Shown piece after piece: positions 35,868 through 44,441 of a stretch of 64,000 nucleotides of DNA. A program made the position numbers and the translations under genes. The DNA comes from Candidatus Aalborgicola lynettensis. GTDB taxonomy: Bacteria > Pseudomonadota > Gammaproteobacteria > Burkholderiales > Burkholderiaceae_C. Positions within the stretch are counted from its first letter, which is position 1. Each line of letters starts with the position of its first letter. The stretch lies in assembly GCA_016719405.1 (NCBI GenBank), contig JADJZE010000021.1:805190-869189 (forward strand). The letters run 5' to 3'. The notes beneath the pieces are model-generated. The model worked only from the letters and a program-made list of their open reading frames with translations, did no database searches and was not told where the DNA came from.

Positions 35868-37349
35868 ATGAAAAGTGAAGCGCGGGGAAAATTTATTGGC
35901 CTGGCCGTAGTGTTAACTTTGCTGGTGTTAGGTCTGGGGCAGATCACCGACCTGGTCTCCCAGCGCCAGGGGCAGCGGCAAACCGCTATCCAGAGCGTGG
36001 CACGCAGCTTGGCGGGTAGCCAGACCCTGCTGGGGCCGCTGGTGCACATGGCGTGTACCGAAGAGTGGACAACTGCCAACGGCGTGGCCGAAAAACCCGT
36101 TAAAACCGAAGTGTGGACGGCTGTCGATGGCATGGTGGAAAAGCCCACTAAAGACGGCGCGCAGGGTGTAGCTGGGCGGCGAGAATTCACGCTCATGGCA
36201 CCTCCCGCCAGTCTGAGCGTCAACGGCACCAGCCAACTGGCGCCCCGCGCACGCGGCATGCACGCCACGCAGGTGTTCCACCTGAAATCCACCCTCACCG
36301 CGCAGTGGAGCGACCTGAGCGCCCTCAAGCCCGAGCGCCAACACCCCGGCTCGCGCCTGCAGTGCGATACCCCCTTGCTGATGCTGGCCGTGTCCGACGC
36401 GCGGGGCATTCGCCAGGTGGACCTCAAACTCAATGGCGCGGGCTACGTGGCACAGGCTGGCACCTTCTCCAAGGTGTATCCGCGTGGCATCCACACCGCC
36501 TTGCCCGCCAGTGTGGACCTGGCTGCCCCCTTGACGGCCGAAATCAAGCTGGAACTGATGGGCACGGAGCAACTGGCTGTGGTGCCCCTGGGCACGGCCA
36601 ATGCCATCCACCTGGCCTCCAACTGGCCGCACCCCAGCTTTGGTGGGCAATTCTTGCCGCTGGAGCGCCAGATCAGCGCCACGGGGTTTGACGCCACCTG
36701 GCGCGTCTCCGCCCTGGCCAGCACCGCCCAGCAAGACGTGCTGCAAGGGCGCGCCCTGTGCGCGCCGGGCATGGGCCAGAGCGCATCCAGCTACGACGAG
36801 CATGACGGTGGTGATGCCACCATTGCTCCGCGCCCCAGTGCGGCGTGTACCGAAACCCTGGGTGTGACCTTTATCGACCCCAGCAACACCTACGCCCTGT
36901 CCAACCGGGCCACCAAATACGGTCTGTTGTTCATTGCGCTCACCTTTGTGGCCGTGGGCCTGTTTGAGTTGATGCGCTCCTTGCGTGTGCACCCGGTGCA
37001 GTACTTTCTGGTGGGGGCGGCCATCAGCATTTTCTTTTTGCTGCTGGTCAGTCTGTCGGAGCAACTGCCGTTCTCCTGGGCCTATGCCATTGCCGCCGCC
37101 GCCTGTGTGCTGCTGCTCACCTATTACGCCAGCCACATCCTGCGCGGGTGGCGCCAAGGTTTGCCCTTTGGCGCCGGCATTGCCACCCTGTACGGCCTGC
37201 TGTTTGTGCTGCTGCGGCTGGAGCAAAAAGCGCTGGTGGTGGGTGCCATTGCGTTGTTTCTGGTGCTGGCCCTGGTGATGCTGCTGACACGTAAGGTGGA
37301 CTGGTATGCACGGCTGCAGTTGGACGGCGGCAAAGGGCAGGGTGCCTGA
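35868..37349 (+). CDS. creD: CreD family inner membrane protein
   Basis: The 493-residue protein has one N-terminal membrane helix (KFIGLAVVLTLLVLGLGQI), a large periplasmic domain, and five C-terminal membrane helices from about residue 345 (YGLLFIALTFVAVGLFELM). These match CreD, which is linked to envelope stress and beta-lactam response through CreBC. The second of two adjacent ATGs (35868) is chosen because AAGGAG ends six bases before it. No creBC genes are present here, but a PBP gene lies nearby on the other strand. Confidence 0.85.
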   Translation: MKSEARGKFIGLAVVLTLLVLGLGQITDLVSQRQGQRQTAIQSVARSLAGSQTLLGPLVHMACTEEWTTANGVAEKPVKTEVWTAVDGMVEKPTKDGAQGVAGRREFTLMAPPASLSVNGTSQLAPRARGMHATQVFHLKSTLTAQWSDLSALKPERQHPGSRLQCDTPLLMLAVSDARGIRQVDLKLNGAGYVAQAGTFSKVYPRGIHTALPASVDLAAPLTAEIKLELMGTEQLAVVPLGTANAIHLASNWPHPSFGGQFLPLERQISATGFDATWRVSALASTAQQDVLQGRALCAPGMGQSASSYDEHDGGDATIAPRPSAACTETLGVTFIDPSNTYALSNRATKYGLLFIALTFVAVGLFELMRSLRVHPVQYFLVGAAISIFFLLLVSLSEQLPFSWAYAIAAAACVLLLTYYASHILRGWRQGLPFGAGIATLYGLLFVLLRLEQKALVVGAIALFLVLALVMLLTRKVDWYARLQLDGGKGQGA

Positions 37350-37396
37350 AACTGGGGGCTGCCAAGTGGCCGCAGGTGCGTCGGTAGAATCCCGCG

Positions 37397-38164
37397 ATGC
37401 ATCTGGGATTGGTTTTTTTTCATGGCTGGGGTTTGTCCCCGGCCTTCTGGCAGCCGCTGGCCACCCGGCTGGCACAGTATCCGCAGGTGTTTGCCGATGT
37501 CAGCTACTTTGGCCCCACACAATCTCCCACTGTGACGTCCCACCTGCCACCCGGTCACCGCTGGGTGGGCATAGGCCACTCGCTGGGTTTTGCCCGCGCC
37601 CTGCAATCACCACCCGCACAGGGCTGGGCGGCACTTGTCAGCGTGGCCGGTTTCGCCCGTTTTTGCCCGCCCGTTGAGAACCCCATTGCGGCCAGCTCCC
37701 CCAACGCTATCGTTGCCGCCACGACACTCGGCGCAGCAAAGGCTGCCACTGCAGCGGGTGATGCGCCCGTGGCCCTTGCCGCGCAACCCCGGCGCGTGGT
37801 GGAGCGCATGCTGCGCGCCCATGCGCGCGATCCCCACGCCGTGCTGGCCGACTTTTTGCACCGCTGCAAACTGGCCGACCTGCTTCCTCCGCCCGGCACC
37901 CCCTTGCATGTTGAACGGCTGGCCGCCGACCTGGCGTTGCTGCTGGACGTGGACGTGTCTGCACAACTGGCGACCCTGGATGTGCCCCTGCTGGCCCTGG
38001 CCACACGCGACGACCCCATCGTGCCCGCCGCGCTGACCGATGCCACCTTTGCCCCGCGCGCCCACACCCAGTTGGTGTGGCAGGCACACGGTGGTCATGC
38101 CCTGGGTTACGCGGGTGTGGACGAATGCGCCGCCGCCGTGCAGACTTTTTTGGAGCGTGTGTGA
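37397..38164 (+). CDS. bioH: Pimeloyl-ACP methyl ester carboxylesterase-like hydrolase
   Basis: The 255-residue alpha/beta hydrolase has the oxyanion strand VFFHGWGLSPAFW, the nucleophile elbow GIGHSLGFAR near residue 60, an acid in TRDDPIVP near 215 and the catalytic His in AHGGHALGYAG near 235. The overlap with bioC by four bases indicates the biotin pathway: BioH removes the methyl group that BioC adds. TAGAAT ends six bases before the ATG and no ribosome site is seen, so the message may be leaderless. Confidence 0.85.
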   Translation: MHLGLVFFHGWGLSPAFWQPLATRLAQYPQVFADVSYFGPTQSPTVTSHLPPGHRWVGIGHSLGFARALQSPPAQGWAALVSVAGFARFCPPVENPIAASSPNAIVAATTLGAAKAATAAGDAPVALAAQPRRVVERMLRAHARDPHAVLADFLHRCKLADLLPPPGTPLHVERLAADLALLLDVDVSAQLATLDVPLLALATRDDPIVPAALTDATFAPRAHTQLVWQAHGGHALGYAGVDECAAAVQTFLERV

Positions 38165-39009
38165 GCGACAAACAGCGCATCGCCCGCACCTTTGCCGCCG
38201 CCGCAAGCGACTACGACGCCCACGCCGTGGTGCAACGCCACGCCGCCCAGCAACTGGCCCTGCGCGCACAGACGCAGTGGCCGCAGTTGCCAGCCGCGGC
38301 GCGTATGCTCGAAATTGGTTGTGGCACCGGCAACCTCAGTACCTTGCTGCTGCAAACCTATCCACATGCCGAACTGTTGGCCACCGACCTGGCCCCCACC
38401 ATGGTGGAAGCCTGCCGCCAGCGCCTGGGCGCGGATGCGCCGCAAGTGACAGAAGCATTGCAGCCTTTTCCGCCGCTACAGCCAATGCAGGCAACGCCAC
38501 CGACGCCGCGTGTGCGCTTTGCCGTGGCAGATGGCGAACACATCGACGCCCATGCGGCCGACCTGGTGGCATCCAGCCTGGTGTTCCAGTGGTTTGCCGA
38601 CCCGGCCGCCGCCTTGCGCCGCCTGGCGCTACAAACCCCGCGCTTGGCCGTGGCCACCTTGCTGGACGGTACCTTTGCCGAATGGCGCGCCGCCCACACG
38701 GCTGCGGGCGTGGATGACGGCGTGCGCAGCTTCATGACAGAAGAAACCTTGCGCGCACTGTGCGCCCAGCTTGGCGCAAGCGTGGTGGTGGAAACCGTGC
38801 ACGAGTACCACCCCGACGTGCTGCAGTTTGTGCGCGCCCTCAAAGCCATCGGCGCCGGCACCGCCCGCCCCGGCCACCGCCCCGCGCCCCTGCAGCGTGT
38901 GCTGAGGGCGTTTCCGCATGGCATTGCGGTCAGTTACCGCGTGGCGTATGTGCTGGCGGAAAATACAAGCCTTTTAGGCCGTTTGCGCTTGCTGGATATG
39001 CGGGGATAG
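38161..39009 (+). CDS. bioC: Malonyl-ACP O-methyltransferase
   Basis: BioC methylates malonyl-ACP to start pimelate synthesis for biotin. The 282-residue protein has FAAAASDYDAHAVVQRHAA, the SAM-binding motif MLEIGCGTGNLS near residue 53 and LVASSLVFQWFADP near 140, all typical. The GTG start overlaps the bioH stop (GTGTGA), so the pair is translationally coupled. The last 15 residues (NTSLLGRLRLLDMRG) and the stop codon come from a dispersed repeat, so the original C-terminus may have differed. Confidence 0.88.
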   Translation: MSDKQRIARTFAAAASDYDAHAVVQRHAAQQLALRAQTQWPQLPAAARMLEIGCGTGNLSTLLLQTYPHAELLATDLAPTMVEACRQRLGADAPQVTEALQPFPPLQPMQATPPTPRVRFAVADGEHIDAHAADLVASSLVFQWFADPAAALRRLALQTPRLAVATLLDGTFAEWRAAHTAAGVDDGVRSFMTEETLRALCAQLGASVVVETVHEYHPDVLQFVRALKAIGAGTARPGHRPAPLQRVLRAFPHGIAVSYRVAYVLAENTSLLGRLRLLDMRG

Positions 39010-39024
39010 CTATAAAAAATGTAG
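38966..39024 (+). repeat. Dispersed palindromic repeat at the bioC 3' end, copy 4
   Basis: GGCCGTTTGCGCTTGCTGGA continues to GATAGCTATAAAAAATGTAG. It is closely similar to, and in the same orientation as, the copy at 40108-40164. It supplies the bioC stop codon. Confidence 0.75.
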
Positions 39025-39372
39025 TGAATTGCAGTGGCGCATGACCTTGTTTCTGGAGAATTTCGGTCAGAGAAGTCATACCATCCGGCGCCAATATGCC
39101 GAGGGGGCGCCGTTGAATGGGTCTGTTGATTGACTTCAATAACGCCACGTCTGCGATCTCACACTGACGAAAGTGTTTGTCGGATTCAGGCCATTATGTA
39201 GAGCTCTACATAAAGGCCTGATGCGAACTTGCACGGTGGATGATGTGGGTATTGACGGCTAGAAACAGTTGCCTGCCCGATCGGGCGTCATGTCAAACTC
39301 CCCAAACGCTGCTGGATTGGGTGAACTGTGATGAGGTCGACAGCCTAGACTGGCTCTGGTTCCAATCATCAC
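39010..39372. other. Gap between bioC and the LysE gene
   Basis: This stretch holds the tail of repeat copy 4 and a 36-bp near-perfect palindrome (39186-39221). I see no open frame with a ribosome site. Base composition is lower in G+C than the flanking core genes. Confidence 0.5.
39186..39221. repeat. 36-bp near-perfect palindrome
   Basis: The core TTATGTAGAGCTCTACATAA (39194-39213) is a perfect 20-bp palindrome. TCAGGCC on the left and GGCCTGA on the right extend it with one A/A mismatch. It lies 150 bp beyond the 3' end of the LysE gene inside the same inserted segment. Confidence 0.7.
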
Positions 39373-39996
39373 CTATGACTTTGCCTCGCTGAACGTCAGA
39401 AGCAGGACGCGAAGCCCGAGGGTGCCCAGCACGATGCCCGCCACCTTGCCTGCGGCGCGACGCTTGCGCAAGTACGCAAGCCGCACAGCTTCTCGGGAAA
39501 ACACGTGAGCCAGCAACACATACCAAACCAATGCGTTAACAAAAACGAGCGCGACGGCTGCTACGAGTAGTGCAGGGTCTGGGTTAGCAGGGAAGCAAGC
39601 TGAGAAGACGCTGCCAAAGAACAAAGCGGCCTTTGGATTGGTGAAATTTGTGAGCAGTCCAAGACGGAACGCAACCATTGGTGAAACCGGATCGGTCCCA
39701 ATAGTGGGCCCAAGGCTCCCAGACGACCAGAGCCGGACAGCGACATACAGCAAGTACACCCCGCCGATCACCTGAAGGGAAATCCTCAGAACTGGAAATG
39801 CATTGAAGACGATGCTCACCCCCAATACGGCAAGCGCAGCCCACGACACTGAACCCACCGCGACCCCGAGGGCGCCAAACAAAGCGCCCGGCCCACGGCT
39901 GCCAGCAGCGAGTTGGGAGACAAGGAGCGTGTTTGCTCCGGGCGTGATCGTTGCAACGATGTGCAGAAGCCATATGGTCGCGAGAGTCGAGAGCAT
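39373..39996 (-). CDS. LysE/RhtB family amino-acid exporter
   Basis: The 207-residue protein has six predicted membrane helices and the family pattern TITPGANTLLV at residues 17-27, with LGLLTNFTNPKAALFFGSVF near 115. Members export amino acids and related metabolites by proton exchange. The substrate cannot be read. No LysR-type regulator lies beside it. The gene lies between two direct copies of the dispersed repeat and has lower G+C than its neighbours, so it looks inserted. Confidence 0.88.
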   Translation of the reverse strand: MLSTLATIWLLHIVATITPGANTLLVSQLAAGSRGPGALFGALGVAVGSVSWAALAVLGVSIVFNAFPVLRISLQVIGGVYLLYVAVRLWSSGSLGPTIGTDPVSPMVAFRLGLLTNFTNPKAALFFGSVFSACFPANPDPALLVAAVALVFVNALVWYVLLAHVFSREAVRLAYLRKRRAAGKVAGIVLGTLGLRVLLLTFSEAKS

Positions 39997-40502
39997 GGAG
40001 TAGTGGCCTCACGAATGAATAAAGGAGTAAGTCGTTGAGAACTATAGTCCAGTGGCCCATGCGTTTGGGTGTCAGCTACCGCTGCGAAGCGACCCAATCT
40101 ACACGCCATTCAGGCCGTTTGCGCTTGTTGGATGAGCGGGGGTAGCTATTAAAATAATAGCAATTGGCGCACTGCCGCAATCACCTCCGGTGTCAACCCA
40201 TCCGGCAGTGCGGTGGATGATTACAATCCGAATCGACTGCAGACAGCAAATTGGCGGCCCAGGGTCTTTTTCTGCGCAAGCGGGTACCTTGGGGGGCGCA
40301 GCGAGTTATCTGCCGTACACACCACTTTGCCGTGGTGGTGTGTCAAGACTTCGGCAAAAAACCATACTGACTTACTTTGCAAATGAAGACTACCAAACTG
40401 AACGTTTCGATCCACTTCGCTCGCACACCGCGTGATGTTCGTATGTTTTTTTGGGTGCAACCGTTTTAAGACGGGCTCATCCAGTCAAGACGGAACAAGC
40501 GT
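39997..40502. other. Gap between the LysE gene and a lipoprotein gene
   Basis: The first part should hold the LysE promoter. Repeat copy 5 lies at 40108-40164. A hairpin ACACACCAC/GTGGTGTGT occurs at 40317-40343. I see no convincing gene. Confidence 0.5.
40108..40164 (+). repeat. Dispersed palindromic repeat, copy 5
   Basis: GGCCGTTTGCGCTTGTTGGA continues to GTAGCTATTAAAATAATAGC, whose last part is a perfect GCTATT/AATAGC hairpin. It is the closest relative of copy 4. Confidence 0.75.
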
Positions 40503-40931
40503 ATGGTGACAAGGTCGATGGTGCCACGGGCACGGTATTCCCGGTTGTTGCTGGCCGGGGTCGTTGCCGCAGTGCTGGCGGGATGTGGTGGTGGCAGTGA
40601 ACAGACTACGGCAGACTACGGCCTGCCGCGCAACATCTCCGTCACAAAAATTGCCCTGAGTGAAAAAACGCCGGCGCCGGTGGTGGGTGGTTCGCCGGTC
40701 TATTTCGACGGCGGGGTTTGCGGTGGCGGCAATGGCCCGCTGCGTGCACGGTGGACTTACGACAGCACCGAAGGCCCTGCGGGCGTGCGCACTTTCCCCG
40801 TTCCGGATGATCCCAAAGAGCCGGTCGTGCATGCCGTCAGGGTCTGGTGCCTGGACGCTTCGGGCAACAGTGCAAAGTATGCCTTGGACACCTTGGACGT
40901 CACGGTGTATGCCCCGGGGACTGCCCCCTGA
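40503..40931 (+). CDS. Small lipoprotein of unknown function
   Basis: The 142-residue product has a basic start, a hydrophobic core (LLLAGVVAAVLAGC) and a lipobox LAGC with the lipidated Cys at residue 28, followed by a Gly/Ser linker. Two later Cys (GGVCGGG and VWCLDAS) may form a disulfide. No domain is recognised. The mature part (about 110 residues) looks like a small beta-rich domain. It is convergent with gspF. Confidence 0.65.
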   Translation: MVTRSMVPRARYSRLLLAGVVAAVLAGCGGGSEQTTADYGLPRNISVTKIALSEKTPAPVVGGSPVYFDGGVCGGGNGPLRARWTYDSTEGPAGVRTFPVPDDPKEPVVHAVRVWCLDASGNSAKYALDTLDVTVYAPGTAP

Positions 40932-40977
40932 GCCTCTGGGTGGCGTGCGGCGCCGGGCGCGGCGCTTTGCCGGTGGG

Positions 40978-42215
40978 CTATTTCACCAGCTGGTTCATCT
41001 GAATAATCGGCAGCAGCACCGCCAGCACAATCAGCATCACCACCAGGCCCATGGTGACGATCAATAGCGGCTCCAGCAGGGTGGCAAATTGCATGGCGCG
41101 GCGCTGCACCTCGGTGCTGAGCTGTTTGGCCGCACGATCGAGCATTGTCGGCAGTTGACCGGTTTGCTCCCCTAGGCGGGCGAACATGCCCAGCAGACCC
41201 GGAAAGCGTTTCTTTTGCGCCAGGGCCGAGGCCAGCGGCGCCCCCTCGCGCACCAGCACCAGGGCGTCGAGTGCATCGGTGCGCATGGCACGGTTGCTCA
41301 GGGTATCGGCAGCGGCTTGCAGGGCTTTGAGGATGGGCACACCGGCACCCGCCAGCATGGCCAGTGTGCTGGCGAAACGCGCCGCGTTGTAGCCACGCGC
41401 CAGCTTGCCCAACAGCGGAAGGGTCAGCCAGAAGGCATCAAATTTTTCACGAAAGCGGCGCTAGCCCATGCGAAACGTGCGCAACCAGCTATTAAAAGCA
41501 TAGCAATAATGAGTACCCAGAACTGGTTGCGCACAAAATTACCCAGCGCCAGCATGATGACGGTCAGGAGCGGCAGTGCGCGCTTGCTGCCGGAAAAAAC
41601 CTGCGCTACCTGTGGCACCACGTAGGCCAGCAAAAAAGTGACGATGACAATGGCCACCAAGGTCACGATGGCGGGGTACAGGGCCGCGCCCAACAGTTTG
41701 GACTGAAGTTCCTGGCTTTGCTCCAGGTCGTCGGCCAGGCGTTCCAGCACCAGCCCCAGGTTGCCGCTGTGCTCGCCGGCGCCGACCACGGCGCAGTAGG
41801 TGGTCGAGAACTCGCGTGGGTGCTGTGCCAGTGCAGTGGCAAAGCTGGTGCCACCGTTAACCTCGGCGCGCAGGGCGGCTACCACGCCGCGTTGGGTTTC
41901 TTCTTCCGTTTCGTCGGCCAGCGCCGTGAGCGCACGCTCCAGCGGCAGGCCGGATGCCACCAGCCCGGCGAGTTGACGGGTCCAGATCGCCAGCGCGGTG
42001 GAGTTGAAGGCGCGGGCACGCCACAGGGTGGTGCCTCGGCCTGGCGCGTGAGCGCTGGCCGCGCCCTTGGAGCCTGCACCCATGGGTTCTACTTGCATGG
42101 GTACCAAAGCCTGGGCGCGCAATAGACCGCGGGCAGTGCGCGGGTTGTCGGCTTCGATCACACCTTTGCGGGTGTCACCGTCGGTGGTCAGTGCTTCGTA
42201 GGAATAGGCGGGCAT
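40978..42215 (-). CDS. gspF: Type II secretion inner membrane protein GspF, one frameshift
   Basis: GspF is the polytopic platform protein that links the GspE ATPase to pseudopilus assembly. The N-terminal part (MPAYSYEALTTDGDTRKGVI) and two repeated domains with LGLVLERLADDLEQSQELQS and GQLPTMLDRAAKQLSTEVQR are clear, as are three membrane helices. The frame breaks near 41458; a shift there restores RRFREKFDAFWLTLPLLGKL. The break lies exactly where a dispersed repeat codes for the second membrane helix. It is separated from gspE by the lipase genes instead of following it directly. Confidence 0.87.
41458..41504 (+). repeat. Dispersed palindromic repeat inside gspF, copy 6
   Basis: GCCCATGCGAAACGTGCGCA continues to ACCAGCTATTAAAAGCATAGC. 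On the gspF strand it is read as IAMLLIAGCARFAWAS, part of a membrane helix. The gspF frameshift is at its edge. Confidence 0.75.
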
Positions 42216-42452
42216 GTGCCAATGGTAACGGTGCGCCGCCCTAGGGTTTGCCCTCATGACGAACAGGGCGTTGCACCGTAACCTACGGAAATCAGCACAA
42301 TCGTACACATATCGTGCTTTGGGTTCTGGCCGACCACTACCGTGGATCAGCCTGCAGCCCCCCAGCGACACCGCCCCCATCCCAGAGGTCGCGCCATTCT
42401 TTCACTGAATAACTATTAACCCGATGTGGCCCCTGGCCAGCTGGAGATGACT

Positions 42453-43385
42453 ATGAAAAAAACCGTAACAACTTTCCTGGGCGCCTGCGCGGTGGCGCTG
42501 TCGTTGACCCCCTTGGCCGCGTCTGCGGGAACCTATACCCAAACCAAATACCCGATTGTGCTGGTGCACGGCCTGTTCGGTTTTGACAATATTGGCCCGG
42601 TAGAGTACTTCTACGGCATTCCCTCCAGCCTGCGTGCCGATGGCGCCAAGGTCTACACCGTGCAGGTGTCGGCTGCCAACAGTACCGAAGTGCGGGGCGA
42701 GCAACTGCTGAGCCAGGTGAAGAAGATTTTGGCTGCCACGGGTGCCAGCAAAGTCAACCTGATGGGCCACAGCCATGGCGGCCCCACCATCCGTTACGTC
42801 GCCTCGGTGCGCTCGGATCTGGTGGCATCGGCCACCTCCATTGCGGGGGTGAACAAGGGTTCTGCCGTGGCCGACATTCTGTTGAAAGTGGCTCCCCCCG
42901 GGTCGCTTTCCAATTCGGTGGTAGCCACAGTCGCCAATGGTTTGGCCACGGTCATTAACTTCCTGTCCGGTGGTTCTGGTTTATCACAAAATTCCCTGGC
43001 CGCCGCACAAAGCCTGAGCACAGCCGGTTCTGCCAAGTTCAATCTGGCCCATCCGCAAGGCATTCCCACCACCGCCTGCGGTGAGGGTGCGTACAACGTC
43101 AATGGCGTTTCTTACTTCTCATGGAGCGGTGCCAAGCCTTACACCAATGTGTTTGACATTCTCGATCCCGCATTGGCCCTGACCGGTCTGGCATTTGGTG
43201 GTGCCAAAAACGACGGCCTGGTGGCCAGTTGCTCGTCGCATTTGGGCAAGGTCATTCGGGACGACTTCGCCATGAACCACCTGGACGAAGTGAACCAGAC
43301 CATCGGCATTGTCAACCTGTTTGAAACCAATCCGGTCACCGTGTTCCGCCAGCACGCCAATCGTTTGAAGAACATGGGTTTGTAG
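42453..43385 (+). CDS. Secreted triacylglycerol lipase (family I)
   Basis: The 310-residue lipase has a signal peptide (MKKTVTTFLGACAVALSLTP to AASA), the oxyanion strand YPIVLVHGLFGFD, the nucleophile elbow NLMGHSHGGPT near residue 110, an acid in KNDGLVASC and the catalytic His in MNHLDEVNQ. The Cys pair in TTACGEG and VASCSS fits the disulfide of family I.1/I.2 lipases. ATG 42453 is preferred because GGAG lies six bases upstream. Its foldase gene follows directly. The enzyme should leave the cell by type II secretion, whose genes surround it. Confidence 0.93.
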   Translation: MKKTVTTFLGACAVALSLTPLAASAGTYTQTKYPIVLVHGLFGFDNIGPVEYFYGIPSSLRADGAKVYTVQVSAANSTEVRGEQLLSQVKKILAATGASKVNLMGHSHGGPTIRYVASVRSDLVASATSIAGVNKGSAVADILLKVAPPGSLSNSVVATVANGLATVINFLSGGSGLSQNSLAAAQSLSTAGSAKFNLAHPQGIPTTACGEGAYNVNGVSYFSWSGAKPYTNVFDILDPALALTGLAFGGAKNDGLVASCSSHLGKVIRDDFAMNHLDEVNQTIGIVNLFETNPVTVFRQHANRLKNMGL

Positions 43386-43393
43386 GCAGCCCC

Positions 43394-44371
43394 GTGAAAG
43401 CCCGTTCCCTGCGTTTGCGCCTGGGCCTCGCGGCCTTGGCGGGTGTGCTGGCCAGTGCCATCGTTGGGTGGCGCCAATCGGCTCCGCCTACCGATACGAC
43501 CCAGTTCAGTGCAGGGGGTGTGGCCCCCGGTGCCGCCTTTGTGAAATCGATGGATGGCACCGTGCCCGATGGCAATTTGCGGGCCTGGCAAAGCAGCCGC
43601 GGTGCACCGGCGGGTGGTGCGCTGGCGTTGGCTGAGCTCAAACGCATGTTTGACTACTACCTGAGCGCCGTGGGCGAGCAAACCGTTGCGGCGATCACAC
43701 AAAAGATCCATTTGGAGCTGGAGCGCACGCTGCCCGCCGATCAGGTGCCCCAGGCCAAGCGCCTGTTTGGCCTGTATGTGGAGTTCAAAACCGCGCTGAT
43801 CGAACTGGAGCGCAAACCCGGCCTCAGCGGTCAGGGCGTACAAGCCATTCGCAACCGGTTCGTGGCCATGCAGGATTTGCGCGCACGATTTTTTAATGCG
43901 GAAGAAACCCAGGCCATGTTCGGCTTTGAAGACGCCTACGACACGGATGCGCTAGCGCGGCTCGAAATCAGCCAAAACTCGGCCTTGAGTGCCACGCAGC
44001 GGCAAGAGCAACTCGCCGCTCTGGACGCCGCCATGCCCGAAGACCTGCGCCGCGAACGCGATGCGCCCCGGGTTATTTTGCGGGTGGAAGAAAAGGTGGC
44101 CGACATGCGCGCCAAGGGCGCCAGCGACGACGACATCTACCGCGTGCGCGCCAAAGAGTTCAGCCCCGAGGCTGCGGCACGGTTGGCCGACCTGGACCGC
44201 GAAGAAGCCGAATGGAAGCGGCGTATTGCCAACTACCTGGGCGAGCGCAGCCAGTTGCTGCAAGCCCAAGCCAACGCCCCCGAGGCCGACCGGCACATGG
44301 CGCTGATGAAGTTGCAGCAAGCCCAGTTCAGCGAAGACGAGCGACGCCGACTGCCGGCTTACGAGCCGTAA
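43394..44371 (+). CDS. lifO: Lipase-specific foldase (lipase chaperone)
   Basis: The 325-residue protein has an N-terminal membrane anchor (LRLGLAALAGVLASAIVG) and the foldase signature RMFDYYLSAVGE near residue 84. A long helical, Glu/Arg-rich domain follows, which wraps the lipase in the periplasm. The start is a GTG at 43394, eight bases after the lipase stop, so the two are co-transcribed. It folds the lipase before export. Confidence 0.92.
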   Translation: MKARSLRLRLGLAALAGVLASAIVGWRQSAPPTDTTQFSAGGVAPGAAFVKSMDGTVPDGNLRAWQSSRGAPAGGALALAELKRMFDYYLSAVGEQTVAAITQKIHLELERTLPADQVPQAKRLFGLYVEFKTALIELERKPGLSGQGVQAIRNRFVAMQDLRARFFNAEETQAMFGFEDAYDTDALARLEISQNSALSATQRQEQLAALDAAMPEDLRRERDAPRVILRVEEKVADMRAKGASDDDIYRVRAKEFSPEAAARLADLDREEAEWKRRIANYLGERSQLLQAQANAPEADRHMALMKLQQAQFSEDERRRLPAYEP

Positions 44372-44441
44372 GGCCTGCGCGTGCAGGGCGTGGTGCCTTC
44401 AGGGCAGTGACGCAATGGCCGCAATGCGGTACAGTTTTTCC

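Noticed and set aside
35928..37475. A 515-codon minus-strand frame over creD
   Set aside because: The Gln/His/Gly-rich translation is typical of a shadow, and creD on the plus strand has a ribosome site and membrane helices.
39010..40164. Integron-type gene cassette for the LysE gene
   Set aside because: No attC-like core sites (GTTRRRY) or integrase are visible; the bounding repeats belong to the dispersed family.
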